Assembly (NCBI RefSeq): GCF_008831285.2 | Contig: NW_022205198.1 | Location: 1 to 63,273, forward strand | Length of the DNA stretch: 63,273 nucleotides | Reading direction: 5' to 3' | DNA from: Nymphaea colorata | Taxonomy: Eukaryota; Streptophyta; Magnoliopsida; Nymphaeales; Nymphaeaceae | In this document: one piece after another, positions 1 through 10,227 of the stretch | Position numbering within the stretch: the stretch's first letter is position 1 | How the letters are laid out: every line of letters begins with the position of its first letter | The notes under the pieces: generated by a model | What the model saw: the letters and a program-made list of their open reading frames with translations, nothing else | Told to the model about the DNA's origin: nothing | Databases searched by the model: none | Made by a program: the position numbers and the translations under genes

Positions 1-403
1 ATGATGTATATGATTTCTATAAGAATATTATTATATGCAACTCCAGGAGTTAGTTTTAGTCAGATTATACTATATGTAATATTTATGTTCCTTTTGTGTC
101 ATGATGTTAAGTTAGTGCGTTACCACCAACCTATCATTCGTATATTAGTTCGGATATCAGCTCTCACGGTTCGGATTCGGATATCAGGTTATAGTTCGGA
201 CTCAGATATACATGTTAAGATAGTTAGTATCCGATTAGATATTTACTTAAAACTGAATCCGAATCCGACTCGATCAGATCTTATTTCTTAAATCTGAATC
301 CGATCTGATTTCTCAATCGGATGTCAAATTATTTACCATATCCGATTTTTTATAAGCAATTCGGATCAGATATCCGATCCAAATCTGATCCATTGACATC
401 CCT
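1..403. mobile_element. right end of an AT-rich hAT-like non-autonomous element
   Basis: The stretch is dense in variants of TCGGATATCCGAT and GATCCAAATCTGATCC and ends in TTGACATCCCTA at about 392-403. The same ending occurs at 25091-25101, 39187-39197 and 39901-39911, where it is the right terminus of hAT-like elements that start TAGGGATGTCA. No left terminus is visible, so the element is either cut by the window edge or too decayed. No transposase is encoded. The open frame at 1-291 is low-complexity repeat sequence, not a gene. Confidence 0.45.
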
Positions 404-2540
404 AACCATTGCATCCCCAAGAAAATAAATCCAAGTAAATATCCTCATCATATATTTTGATACGAGATATGCCTTAGGTCTGAACATGACCACATTAGAA
501 TGGAACTTCTGTATATAGGTTTTCAGTTCCGTGTGGCTGACCACTATCATCGACCTTTTGAGCAAAGGAGCACCAAGTCCATCTTAATTCGTAAAGTCGG
601 TTTTTGAATCGAGTCCACAATGCTGCCAGTTTGGTAAACCGGCCAATCCAATAATCTAAACGATCTACATGCAAATCAGCAAAAAGAAAAATTTATAAAT
701 TCTATTTTTCTTTCAGAAAAATGAACAGAATAATATAAAAATTGATTAAGAATAAAGAAAAAGTGCTTTTATAATAGTAAGAAATGCATAACGAAACAAC
801 ACGTCAAGTCGACCACCTTCGATCTCTTTCATCAACCATTAATTTCCTGTCCGATTATTGAATCAATGGACACTCAACACAGCAAGCCATCATGGTTAGA
901 TTTCAATGACTTTTGAAACGAGTGGATGAAATGAGTGAAAATGATCAAACAATAACTAATTAAAAAAAGACGATAGAAGAAAGAGGAAGAAGGAAAAAAG
1001 AAAGAAGAAGAGAAAGAAAAAAAGCAACTATTTTTTTTTTTAAAAAAGGAAGAACACAAACATTTAAAAATGGCGAATGGAAGAACAATAAGGGGAGGAG
1101 AAGAAGAAGAAAGAGGAGCAAACATGAACTGACTTTTTAAAAGAGGAGAGAATGAGAAAAAGAGAATAACAAGAGAGGACAAGGAGACAATAAACTGTAA
1201 AGATTTTTCCTGAGGAAAATACATTTGCAAAAAAACACCCAAGAAAAACTTTGCTTTTAAAAAAACTGAAAATGATATTCGCGGCTGGGAGAAACATAAC
1301 CAGTTGAATGACCAAGTCTATGTTCTGTATAATATGCAATTGCAACAAAGATAATAAACTAATATACACCTATTTGTTAAGTTGACCAACTAACATACAC
1401 TTGCTTCATAATATATATTGAAAATTTTCACTTATTTAGACAATTAGTAAAAGCTTCAACAGGAGAGCATAGAAAGCAAGTTGATCCTGTCAACTTGAAG
1501 CACTTCGATGTACTAGATTCACAAGTTGAAGAAGAACCTACCAATTAGGCTAGTTCTATATAGTATTGCATATTTAGGTGTGGAAATCCTTTCCCACCTA
1601 ACCAAAGGAAAAACAAGAAATTCTCGAGTCAATGGTATTGACTTGAAGTGGCAAAAAAACACAAAGGGCCTTTTTGCTGGATAGAAGCAAAGCAGATGGG
1701 AACAAAATTCCAAATGCTTCCAAACACTACCATGGACAAAGTTCCACTGTAGAAACTTCCTGGTAAGGATGGAGTCGTCCTCTTTTTGAATTTGAGTGCC
1801 ATGGGTAGCTTATAAGAACAAAGATTAGGGTAGGATTTTTTGTTTCTGCGATTGTTGGTCAAGGTCAGGGGTGGAGCTATAAAAATCCGGTTTCGACGTA
1901 CCAAACCGGATTGCTTAATTGTTAGACTTTGAACCTTACTCAATGTAGTGGTTCCAAACCGAACCCTCTGGCGAGGTTAAGACAGCCATCGATTGCTTAG
2001 TTATTTAACACAACATATAATTATCCTTCTCCTCATTCAAGGGTTTTTTTTTTGATAAAATTGGACTTCAGTCCAAAACTTACTGGAATTGTTCATTTTC
2101 AGTCATTCTTCTAGTTGTGCATTTTTTTGGTAGGTTTGAGAATTATGCTGAGGATATAGTACATAAAAATTTTAGAAAATTGAAAGGATTTGTGTGGATC
2201 ATGGCTAATGAGGTGTCCTTACTTAGAATAAGGCACAAACTGCAATAATGGACAAAGTTCCAAGCCTCTCTAATGTAACTTGCACTGGAAATGTGCGAGT
2301 TGTTCTACAAGATTGGTCACCCAGATGCCTTAGGAATAGAACACACAAGCATATTAAGCATATCTTTATTAAATCCAATTTTCAACTGTAATTGAGCAAT
2401 GCAAGTGAGAGCTCTCAATGAAAGCAATCAAACTACATTTCCACCTCCAACTATTTTAGCCAATGGCTGGCACCCTGGATTTAAATCTCATTCTATCTAT
2501 GGATATATTTGAATTGTCCTTCTATCATTCTTGTCTTCTG
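404..2540. other. intergenic stretch without a recognisable gene
   Basis: I see no coding similarity. Between about 960 and 1250 the plus strand is strongly purine-rich (GAA/AGA runs), which creates long F/S/L-rich open frames on the minus strand. Around 1869-1910 a GGGGTGGAGC motif resembles the terminal motif of the MITEs found at 18066 and 56424, but no partner end was found. The rest is AT-rich filler downstream of the receptor kinase relic, which ends at 2541. Confidence 0.5.
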
Positions 2541-2874
2541 TCATATCCTTCTCAGCCCTACAATCACTTCCTTCATGTCCATTCTCTCACTTGGAGCACC
2601 CTTGAACATGACAAGCCTATCTCCATGATCATCACCATCAGATCATTCATAGCAGCTAATCTTTCAGTTGGAGTAATATTGCTTTCATTCAAAAGATGGC
2701 TCTCAATGACATCTGAAATTGCAACAGGAAATGTTTCTGCCACCCATTGCCTCAAAGTAAAATTCCCATCAAACTTTTCATCAGTAGGCTTTCTTCCTGT
2801 AAACACCTCAAGGAGGAGAATTCCATAGCTGTAGACATTGGCTTTGGTTGACACCTTTCCAGCCATCCCAAATT
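2541..2874 (-). pseudogene. LRR receptor kinase copy A, kinase exon 2 (C-terminal lobe)
   Basis: The frame reads FGMAGKVSTKANVYSYGILL, then EVFTGRKPTDE, ending near ERMDMKEVIVGLRRI and a TGA at 2541-2543. This is the last exon of Xa21/EFR-type (LRR-XII) receptor kinases, kinase subdomains IX-XI. The splice acceptor (...ATTAG) lies at 2875-2879; joined to the donor at 9144 it restores the APE motif region as MAPE-FGMAG in phase. A one-base frameshift near 2601 separates GLSCSR from GAPSERMD, so the original C-terminus is only read across two frames. It belongs with exon 1 at 9145-9973, about 6.3 kb upstream. Membrane receptor kinases of this family sense extracellular ligands in immunity or development; this copy is dead. 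Confidence 0.85.
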
Positions 2875-3083
2875 CTAATTCAACCATTCAACAATATTAG
2901 ACAAGATTAGCAAGCACAATATAATTGGCTATTGCTCATCTATGATACAATTGAACTAATTGGTTTTGGGCAAGAGGCCTGGAAATTAATGGACTCGAGA
3001 TCAATTGAACCCTGAATCCTGCCTTTCTCTTGTTATATTCTCATATATACATCTAAAAAGAATAAGAGATTATGATTTAGAAC

Positions 3084-3354
3084 TAGACATGGTGCGCCGC
3101 CAGATCGGGCCCGGGTGCGAGCCCGCCCGATAATGTATTGGGCCGGCCCAGGTCAGCCTGACGGGGCCCAATCCGTCCCGATAACTTTAAAATATTAATT
3201 TTATTTTATTAATATATATATATATATATATTGTTACTTAAAATATATTTTACATTAAAAAAATTATTTTGTTTTTAAAAAATATTTTTTTATGTAACTG
3301 TGTTGGGCCTTGGCTCGGATGTTGAACATCAGGTTGACCCAATGCCCAGGTCTA
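3084..3354. mobile_element. hAT-like MITE in intron A, with imperfect 8-bp TSD
   Basis: The ends are TAGACATGG...CCCAGGTCTA, with GC-rich arms (GGGCCCGG, GGGCCGGCCC) around an AT-rich core. It is flanked by TTTAGAAC (3076-3083) and TTTCGAAC (3355-3362), a 7/8 match expected of an aged hAT target duplication. The orthologous element is at 10438-10711 in intron B. There is no coding capacity. Confidence 0.75.
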
Positions 3355-3377
3355 TTTCGAACTGAAATCCTATGTAT

Positions 3378-3760
3378 ATGATCGGTAGATGGTGATTTTC
3401 ATACCGAGATAATATAGGACAATAGAGCGTCTTAATTAAGAAGTTTGATACATATATCAAGTAGAGTATAATAAATGCATGAAGCTTGATACATATAGAT
3501 TCAATAAGTTAAAATCACATGTTCGATGATTGAAAATAGAAGATAGCAAAGATTGATATTCAATTTGGAATAAATGATTAGCCAATAAAATCATGAAAGT
3601 AATAAAATAGGGAGAAATATATACTATAGGTGTTGATGGTAAAAGGTTATTTAGCTAAATGTGAATGATGGAAAAGAATGCATGACCTAAGTCAAGCAAA
3701 GTTGAAAATTGAGCCAATAACTGGCTATCATGTTTAAGAATATGAGGTTGGACTAATGAA
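3378..3760. repeat. diverged repeat, copy 1 (partner at 8296)
   Basis: It starts ATGATCGGTAGATGGTGATT and shares the order of AATATAGGACAATAGAGC, CCGATGATTGAAAATA-like and GCATGACCTAAGTCAAGCA with 8296-8700 in the same orientation. The two copies flank the LTR/minisatellite insertion in intron A. They may be parts of one larger retroelement family or a local duplication; which is not decidable here. Confidence 0.55.
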
Positions 3761-4698
3761 TAAATGAGGGTTTCATAAAATGTAGATCTTGAAGTAATTC
3801 TGAAAACAAATTTGCTGAATGATAGTATTTGAAAATCAATGTCATTTAGATAGTAGTGTTAAGGCATGAGCTTATGGCGTAGTCGAGTTGAAGACTACGT
3901 AGATATGATCAAAGGAAACATTGATTTAAATGAGGAAGATGAAGTGTAAAATATTAAATTGACCAAAGATTGTATGAATACACACATGCAATCATCATAC
4001 GATGATAAATCCAACATTTTTGAAAGTCATATCTTTATCATGCATATATTTGGAAAAGGAGCATAAGACCCGAATTGACATTCGTTTGATTAATTATGAT
4101 TATTCCATATAAGATATGCCAATATTCCTTAGCCAAGAGGCTTTGTACGAGCATAGACTCATTCATTTGACAACTAAGGTTAAGGTTTATCAACTTCTTC
4201 TTGGACGCTCGTCGATATACCACAAGTTACCACTCATGGTACTAATGAGGGAGCTTTCCTGCCGAAGGTGTGGTCTAGTTGTAAGGCTTAGTCTTGTACT
4301 ACTGCCTAAGACTAAGCCCGACAACATGATGAACGGGATAAATATGTATTAGAAGATTTTGAAATATGAGCAAACATTCAAATCGGTTGTCTCTAATGCA
4401 ATGTTGCTTAAGATGGTGATTAAAATAAGTAGAAGAAGAAGCACAGTTTTCAATCAAGCCTTAAATTGAGGAGGGTTGTATTTGATCCTAAATCTAAGTG
4501 AACATGATTGATCCTCCTCAATTTGTCTTATATGCAAGAAAGCAAATACACTGAGAAATGTAATGAAATGTCGATGGGGTCAAGGCCAAAGAAGGGAACA
4601 TGCTTTATCATCGACAATACATGAGATCTTCAACTTCGTAGAAATGCATCAATTATAATTATATCCAAACAATGATGGGTCCCATCATGGCTGCCATC

Positions 4699-7045
4699 TG
4701 TTTGCACCCCAAAATTTCTTTGGTTTTCGGAGTGCTCCAGAAAAATGAGGTTTTGTTTTGAATTATTAAAGAAAAGGACTCGCCGGTCGGTGATAAAGCA
4801 TGGGAAATCATTTGGAAACTAAGTAAATATCATTTGGAAATGTTTTGGAGAAAACTAAGTAAATATCGTTTGGAAAGCTTGGAAAATCATTTTTTGAAGT
4901 CATTTTAGTGTTCTCTTAAGACTTTAAGTAGGTTTGAGATTTTGCTCTAATTCGGTTACTACCTAGTTAGAGCTCTATCTCATCTTGCTTAAGTTCTTTG
5001 GAGTGGTGTTTGTGAATATAAGTGATATTGAATGAATGTGAATGCATGAATGCATTGATCCTATATGATTGGAATGGGAAATCATTCATTCTTACTACAA
5101 CATTCATCTAGAAACATTCCTACCACAACATACATCTAAGATTTTTGTAATAAATATTTTTGATGAAAGAGAAAAGTTTTTGAAAATGGAATGGGGTTGT
5201 AGACCCTCAAGCATGATTCCAATATTAGGTTATTGCTTTGAGTTTTGGTCTTAGTGAAGTCGGCAAACGAAAAATTAAAATCTTAAATGACATGATGAAA
5301 AATGAAAGACTTTCATAGAGAGAAATGTAGAAAAATGGAGAGAGAAATAGATCATGAAAATCATTAAATCAAATATTTAAAAGGAAGAGAGATACATACT
5401 CATATACATATTTATATACACATATATATATATATATCTATATATATATATGTATAACTACGTATATAAAAACTTGTGAAAATAAGCTTTAAATCAAATA
5501 GAGAAGAGAAGATGATTTTAGAAAGAGTGAGAGATTTTAAAATGGAATACATGTACATATATTCATATATACGTATATGAGAGTTCGTAAAAGTATGTTA
5601 AATCATAAAGAGAGAATCACAATGAAAGATATTCATCTGCATGTATACATATATAACATGCATATACACATATTTCATCATGAATATGAAAATCAAGAAA
5701 TGAGTTGAAAATAGCCGACTTCAATTTTTTATGTAGGCCGGAGGGGAACTTGGGCTCATGGAAGAACCTAAGTTAAATCTCTCGGGCCACATTAGAGAGA
5801 GTATTTGGTTTCAAAAAACTTTTGAAAAAGATGATTTTAAATATTTTTGTGTAAATAAAAACACAACTATTACAAGAAAATTGATTTTCCCCACCACTGG
5901 GTATGGAAGAAAATAAAAAATACATGAAATGGGGAATGACGAAGCACTCATTGACGTTCCCAATCGGGTGATTAAGAAATAAACTAAGTGTAAAAATGTC
6001 ATGAAGATGCACTTTAACATGTACAAATTCGTGAAGGGCTTTTCCGGGTTGGATAAGTCCCAACCTCAAAATCAACACAAGAATGAAGAAATCCCAATCC
6101 CAAGCACTCATTCTCACCATGCATTAACTCATTAATTAAGGAAAATTAGAACATCATGCATGAGCATCATTTCAAGCATGAAAGATGAATGAAGACAATA
6201 TTGCAAGCATATTTTGAAATAAATGAAGAAATAGAATTTATTTCACCTTGCTCATACTCCCGGTGCACTCAAGATATGTCTCTCGATTCTAGAAAGGAAA
6301 TCATTTGAGCTCTCTTGCATGGCCATGGGGAGGTGGCAAGAGGAAATAAAAATAGATGGAAGTAAGAGGATGACTACATACCTCGAATATGAATGATATT
6401 AAAAATAAGCCCTCTCTTTTGAATGATCTTGGAGTCCCCTAAGATGAAGCTCCAAAATGATGAACCACCAAGAGATCTCCTTGTGCTCCTCTGAAGAATT
6501 TGAACTTGAAGAATGTTTGATCCAAATGTTAGAGAAAAAGAAGAAAATGGAAAGAGAGAGCTAAGGAAAAAATTTCAAGTGAGGAAGCATGAGAGGTTCC
6601 TCTATGGTTGGTTCATACCCAAGAGGGAGGATTGTGGGGGTATTTATAGAGATTTTGAAGCCAAAGTTCAAAATTCGAACTCAAGATTTGAATTCAAGAG
6701 GGAAAAGTTTTGGAGCCAAAATTCAAAATTCGAATTCAAGATTTGAATTCAAGAGGAAAGAATTTTGGAGCCAAAATTCAAAATTTGAATTCAAGAGGAA
6801 AGAATTTGGAATTTCCAATTTGCATCTAAACTTGGATTTTGGATCTAATTTGGATTTGATAATTGGATTTTTGATTTGAATCTCACGTCCAAGGTTGGGT
6901 TTTGAATTTAAATTTTGTTTTGGTTTGGATAGCAGTTTAAAAATTCGTTTTTGATCGAATAGTGACAATTTTCTTTTTTTTTGTCTAAAATTTAAATTCA
7001 AATAATAAAATAGTAGCCTTTTTTGAAAAATGTGGGGTGATAACA
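4699..7045 (-). mobile_element. large LTR (about 2.35 kb) of a gypsy-like retrotransposon
   Basis: The element begins TGTTTGCACCCCAAAATTT and ends AAATGTGGGGTGATAACA, so it has TG...CA termini with a short inverted repeat. Related LTRs are at 13974-16706 and 45238-48555. Landmarks shared by all three include CATTTTAGTGTTCTCTTAAG and a GCCGGAGGAGAGCTTGGACTC-like block. On the minus strand the base run just outside the 3' end (4698 downward) reads TGGCAGCCATGATGGGACCC, which resembles the tRNA primer-binding leader of plant gypsy elements; hence the minus-strand call, which is inference. No coding domain was found next to it. Confidence 0.6.
6660..6820. repeat. three tandem units of about 55 bp inside the LTR
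   Basis: Units start with CCAAAATTCAAAATTCGAAT at about 6660, 6716 and 6771 and end in AAAGAATTTTGGAG; the third is shortened. They generate the N/S/K/F-rich frames seen here, which are not genes. Confidence 0.75.
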
Positions 7046-7163
7046 AATGCCCCTCTTTGCTACTAAGTCGGCATTTGCCGTGCTTAGTGGCAAAGATAAG
7101 CACCCCAAATTTTGAGCGATGAAAATTTTGGTTAAAAATATTAAAAGTGTTGAAACTACATTT

Positions 7164-7560
7164 CAGGTTTTAATCCCTTACCTGAATGGGTTGTTTGAGC
7201 TTACGTTGCAAGTTTGACCCTTTGCCTACGTGGGTTTGCCAATATCGAATTCAGGTTTAACCCCCCTGAATGGGTTGCCTTGACTTGCATCGCAAGTTTA
7301 ACCCCTTACCTGTATGGGTTGCTTTATCTTGCATTGCAGGTTTAACCCTTCGCCTACGTGGGTTGCTTTGGCTTGCATTACAGGTTTAACTCTTCGCCTA
7401 TGTGGGTTGCTTTGGCTTGCACTACAGGTTTAACGTCTTGCCTTTGTGGGTTGCTTTGGCTTGCATTGCAGGTTTAACCCCTTGCTTGCGTGGATTGCTC
7501 TTTTGTCCATAATTTCAGGTTTTACCCCTTCCCTGAATGGGTTGCAATGCGATGAAAGAA
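7164..7560. repeat. minisatellite, nine units of about 44 bp
   Basis: Unit starts (CAGGTTTAACCC or variant) are at 7164, 7209, 7252, 7293, 7337, 7381, 7425, 7469 and 7516, so spacing is 41-47 bp and mostly 44. Each unit holds CTACGTGGGTTGCTTTGGCT. It lies directly next to the LTR at 4699-7045. Tandem arrays beside an LTR are common in large gypsy elements. It is not CRISPR-like, since there are no distinct spacers. Confidence 0.85.
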
Positions 7561-8019
7561 CCTTCATCTCCTCGAATACTTTTGTTGAAGCAAGGAATGA
7601 AACCCTGCTCCTTCATTGGTTGTGACAAAAAAACTTCCCATCACCTTGACTGCCTTTTGATGAAATTTTTGTTTTCACCAAAGACTGGATTTTCAACTTG
7701 TTAAAATTCCCCAAACTAGTGTTTGGGTTGAGGTTACTTTCAAAAGCCTTCAGCCTAATGGCCGAGTTGCGCTTGCTTCATGAGATTCTCTTTCTGGCGG
7801 CCAGGTTGAGCTAACTTTAGAATACTCCAAACCTAATGGCCGGATTGTGCTTGATCAAATCTTTAGCTTAGTAGCTGAGTTGATTTGATTAGGATATGGT
7901 CTCTTTTCCTATGGACAATGATGATTGTGAAATAAAAATATTTGTTACAAAAGCAATTTAGAAATGCCTCAAAATATTCATAAGAAAAATGCCCCAGTAT
8001 TAGCAATTGCCATGAGTGG

Positions 8020-8140
8020 TAGGGGTGGGCGTCGATGGGTACCCGGCCCAGTCGGGTCCGGGCCAGGAAAACGGGATATCAGGCCAGGCCCGGGCCCAGT
8101 TGTGCGGCCTGGGTCGGCCCGACCCGTTAATGGGGTATAG
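8020..8140. mobile_element. GC-rich hAT-like terminus, partner end not found
   Basis: It begins TAGGGGTGGGCGTCGATGGG and continues with CCGGCCCAGTCGGGTCCGGG and GGCCCGGGCC, the same style as the MITE arms at 3084, 10438 and 51982. AT-rich sequence follows, and no matching CCCACCCCTA end was found, so only one end is supported. Confidence 0.4.
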
Positions 8141-8295
8141 AAAATATTTTTTATTATTTTTTAAACTTAATAACGTGTGTTTTATAATTAAAAATATATT
8201 TTATATTATGAAAGAATGAGCTTTGGTATGAAAGATTTTTTTTGTCTTTAATGACAAGAAATTGAGACAAAGCTTATAGGAAAGAAAATGAAAAT

Positions 8296-8720
8296 ATGAT
8301 CGGTAGATGGTGATTCCCATAGCGACATAATATAGGACAATAGAGCATCTTAATTTTGAAAGGATTAAATCTCAAGCAGAGTATAAATATGCGAGGTTTG
8401 ATTCAGGAAGATATAGACTCCATAGGGGTGCATGAATAAAAATAGGTGTCCGATGATTGAAAATAAAGCATGACCTAATATGATCATATAAGTAGTAAAA
8501 TGAGAAGAAAGACATGCCATAGATATTGAAGCTAGAAAAATTATTTGCCTAAATAAAATTGAGGGAAAAAAGAAATGCATGACCTAAGTCAAGCACGTGT
8601 TGATCACGAACTAAGATTGAGGTGAAAATAATGGAAATTGCCTCAACAAAATGAAAGCATGGACAAAGTTGATATGTGAGGTGAAAGGTAATATCATGTG
8701 TCTGAAGCTTGGATATGAAA
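8296..8720. repeat. diverged repeat, copy 2 (partner at 3378)
   Basis: ATGATCGGTAGATGGTGATT is shared with 3378, followed by the same order of diverged blocks, including GCATGACCTAAGTCAAGCA at about 8576. Confidence 0.55.
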
Positions 8721-8856
8721 GAATTTTTGACCAGCAATTTGGACAAAATTAAAAAAACCTTAGTAAGCTGATTTCAATATAAATAAATAAATGAATGAAT
8801 ATATATATATAGATATACATATAGATATATATATATAGAGAGAGAGAGAAGAGAGA

Positions 8857-8970
8857 GAGCCCACTAGGACTGACAAACCCACCCACTGTCTCTTTGTCTC
8901 TCATTATCTCACCTCATCACCTCTCTGGCCCCTCCCATGCGAGCCCACTAGGACTGACAAACCCACCCAC
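8857..8970. repeat. 30-bp direct repeat within intron A
   Basis: AGCCCACTAGGACTGACAAA followed by CCCACCCAC occurs at about 8859-8888 and again at about 8942-8971. Intron B has it only once (about 11616-11641), so the second copy arose in copy A after the duplication. Confidence 0.7.
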
Positions 8971-9144
8971 TTTCACTATGAGGGCAATATTGAAGAGAAA
9001 GAGAGTGTGTTCACACATGCACACACACATATAAGAACTCAAAACCAGGCTAGGTTGAGTCAAGAAACAGTTCAGGCAATTATACTCACACTTCGAGAGA
9101 TACAAAATTTATAAAAAGACAAAAAAATAAGAGATAGTACGTAC

Positions 9145-9973
9145 CTGGTGCCATGTATCTGGGGGTTCCGAGAGTGGCTGTAAGAGTAGAAGAATTCAGA
9201 TTAACTAGAATCTTTGCAATGCCATAATCGCTGACGTATCCTGTCATGTTCTCATCTAAAAGCACATTACTTGGCTTTCGATTGCAATGAACTATAGTCT
9301 CCGAGTAACCATGGTGAAGATATTCTAGTGCACAAGCCACATCAATGGTGATATCCAATCTCTAAAAGTGATTCAAGTGATGGCCACCCGAATGTAGACA
9401 AGCTTCTAGGCTCCCAAGGGGCATGTATTGGAGAACTAAAGCCTTGAAATCTCTACTAGAGCAAGACGTAATGACTTTAACGAGGTTTCGGTGTCTCATT
9501 TGGCGCATGAGAGTGCACTCGATATCAAAACTTTTAGATGCTCGTTCAAATAACAAATTATGGACCTTAACAGCCACTATCGTTCCATCTGCTAGAATTC
9601 CTTTGTACATTGAACCAAAGCATCCATTCCCAAAAAATTTGCATTACTGAAGTTGCTCGTCATATGCAGTAAATCTCTGTGAGAAATCATTGGAAGTGTA
9701 ATTCCTCGTAATCTTTCAATGTCATCATGAAGTTTAAACAACCTCCTCTTTATATGGCATGACATACGAATGAGCGTGCAAACAATGACCAAAAGTGCTA
9801 AGCCTCCAAGTGTGCAAGCGGCAATGACTGCATTGCTCTTGCTTTGCCTCTCTGTTTAGTCAAAGCACAATGGGACATGGAATCTGTGAGGTCCACATAG
9901 TGCATAGTTCCCTAGGAAGGACCCAGCAGAAAAGTTTGCAAACTTTCCACCACTAGGAATCTCTCCTTCCACC
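9145..9973 (-). pseudogene. LRR receptor kinase copy A, last LRR to kinase exon 1
   Basis: Reading from 9969 down: the end of the LRR domain (EGEIPSGGKFANFSA), the LCGP-type cap, then a TAA after PLCFD. A TM segment (IAACTLGGLALLVIVCTLI) follows, then the juxtamembrane part and kinase subdomains I-VIII. The glycine loop is crossed by a frameshift (FLG / GCFGSMYKG). The catalytic lysine stands in VAVKV. A TAG replaces Gln before RLDITIDVACALEYLHH. The catalytic loop reads IVHCNRKPSNVLLDE, so the catalytic Asp of HCD/HRD is Asn, and DFG has become DYG. The exon ends at MAPG with donor GTACGT. The LRR domain upstream of 9973 is missing, replaced by copy B exon 2. It is clearly inactive. Confidence 0.88.
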
Positions 9974-9991
9974 ACATGGAAACTTCCCCAG

Positions 9992-10227
9992 CAGTTCATT
10001 CATAGCAGCTGATCTTTCAGCTGGAGTAGTGTTGCTTTCATTCAAAAGATGGCTGTCAATGACATCTGAAATTGCAACAGGAAATGCTTCACCCACCCAT
10101 TGCCTCAAACTAGAATCCCCATCAAACTGTTCATCAGTAGGCTTTCTTCCTATAAACACCTCAAGGACGAGAATTCTGTAACTATAGACATCGGCTTTGG
10201 CTGACACCTTTCCGGCCATCCCAAATT
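9992..10227 (-). pseudogene. LRR receptor kinase copy B, kinase exon 2, truncated
   Basis: The frame reads FGMAGKVSAKADVYSYRILV, then GRKPTDEQFDGDSSLRQWV and ERSAAMNEL, colinear with copy A exon 2 but ending where copy A continues with MVMIMEIGLSC. The acceptor is at 10228-10234, as in copy A. The last about 55 residues of the kinase are absent. The sequence passes through about 18 unaligned bases into the LRR tail of copy A. This is a deletion or unequal-exchange breakpoint between tandem paralogues. Confidence 0.85.

Larger units (their letters stand above)
2875..9144 (-). other. intron A of receptor kinase copy A, expanded by insertions
   Basis: The donor GTACGT is at 9144-9139 and the acceptor at 2875-2879, both matching intron B (10228-11889). 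The first about 480 and last about 320 bases align with intron B: the same MITE, the same TGCTCATCTATGAT segment and the same CAGGCTAGGTTGA segment. The middle, about 3360-8800, is absent from intron B and holds a large LTR, minisatellites and a repeated flank. The intron has grown from about 1.7 to 6.3 kb since the gene duplicated. Confidence 0.7.

Noticed and set aside
874-1369. F/S-rich minus-strand frames of 101-122 codons
   Set aside because: They arise from a purine-rich plus strand; no motif, and two overlapping frames look alike in composition.
7164-7560. Regular repeats that might suggest a CRISPR array
   Set aside because: The units are contiguous without unique spacers, and the context is a plant nuclear genome.
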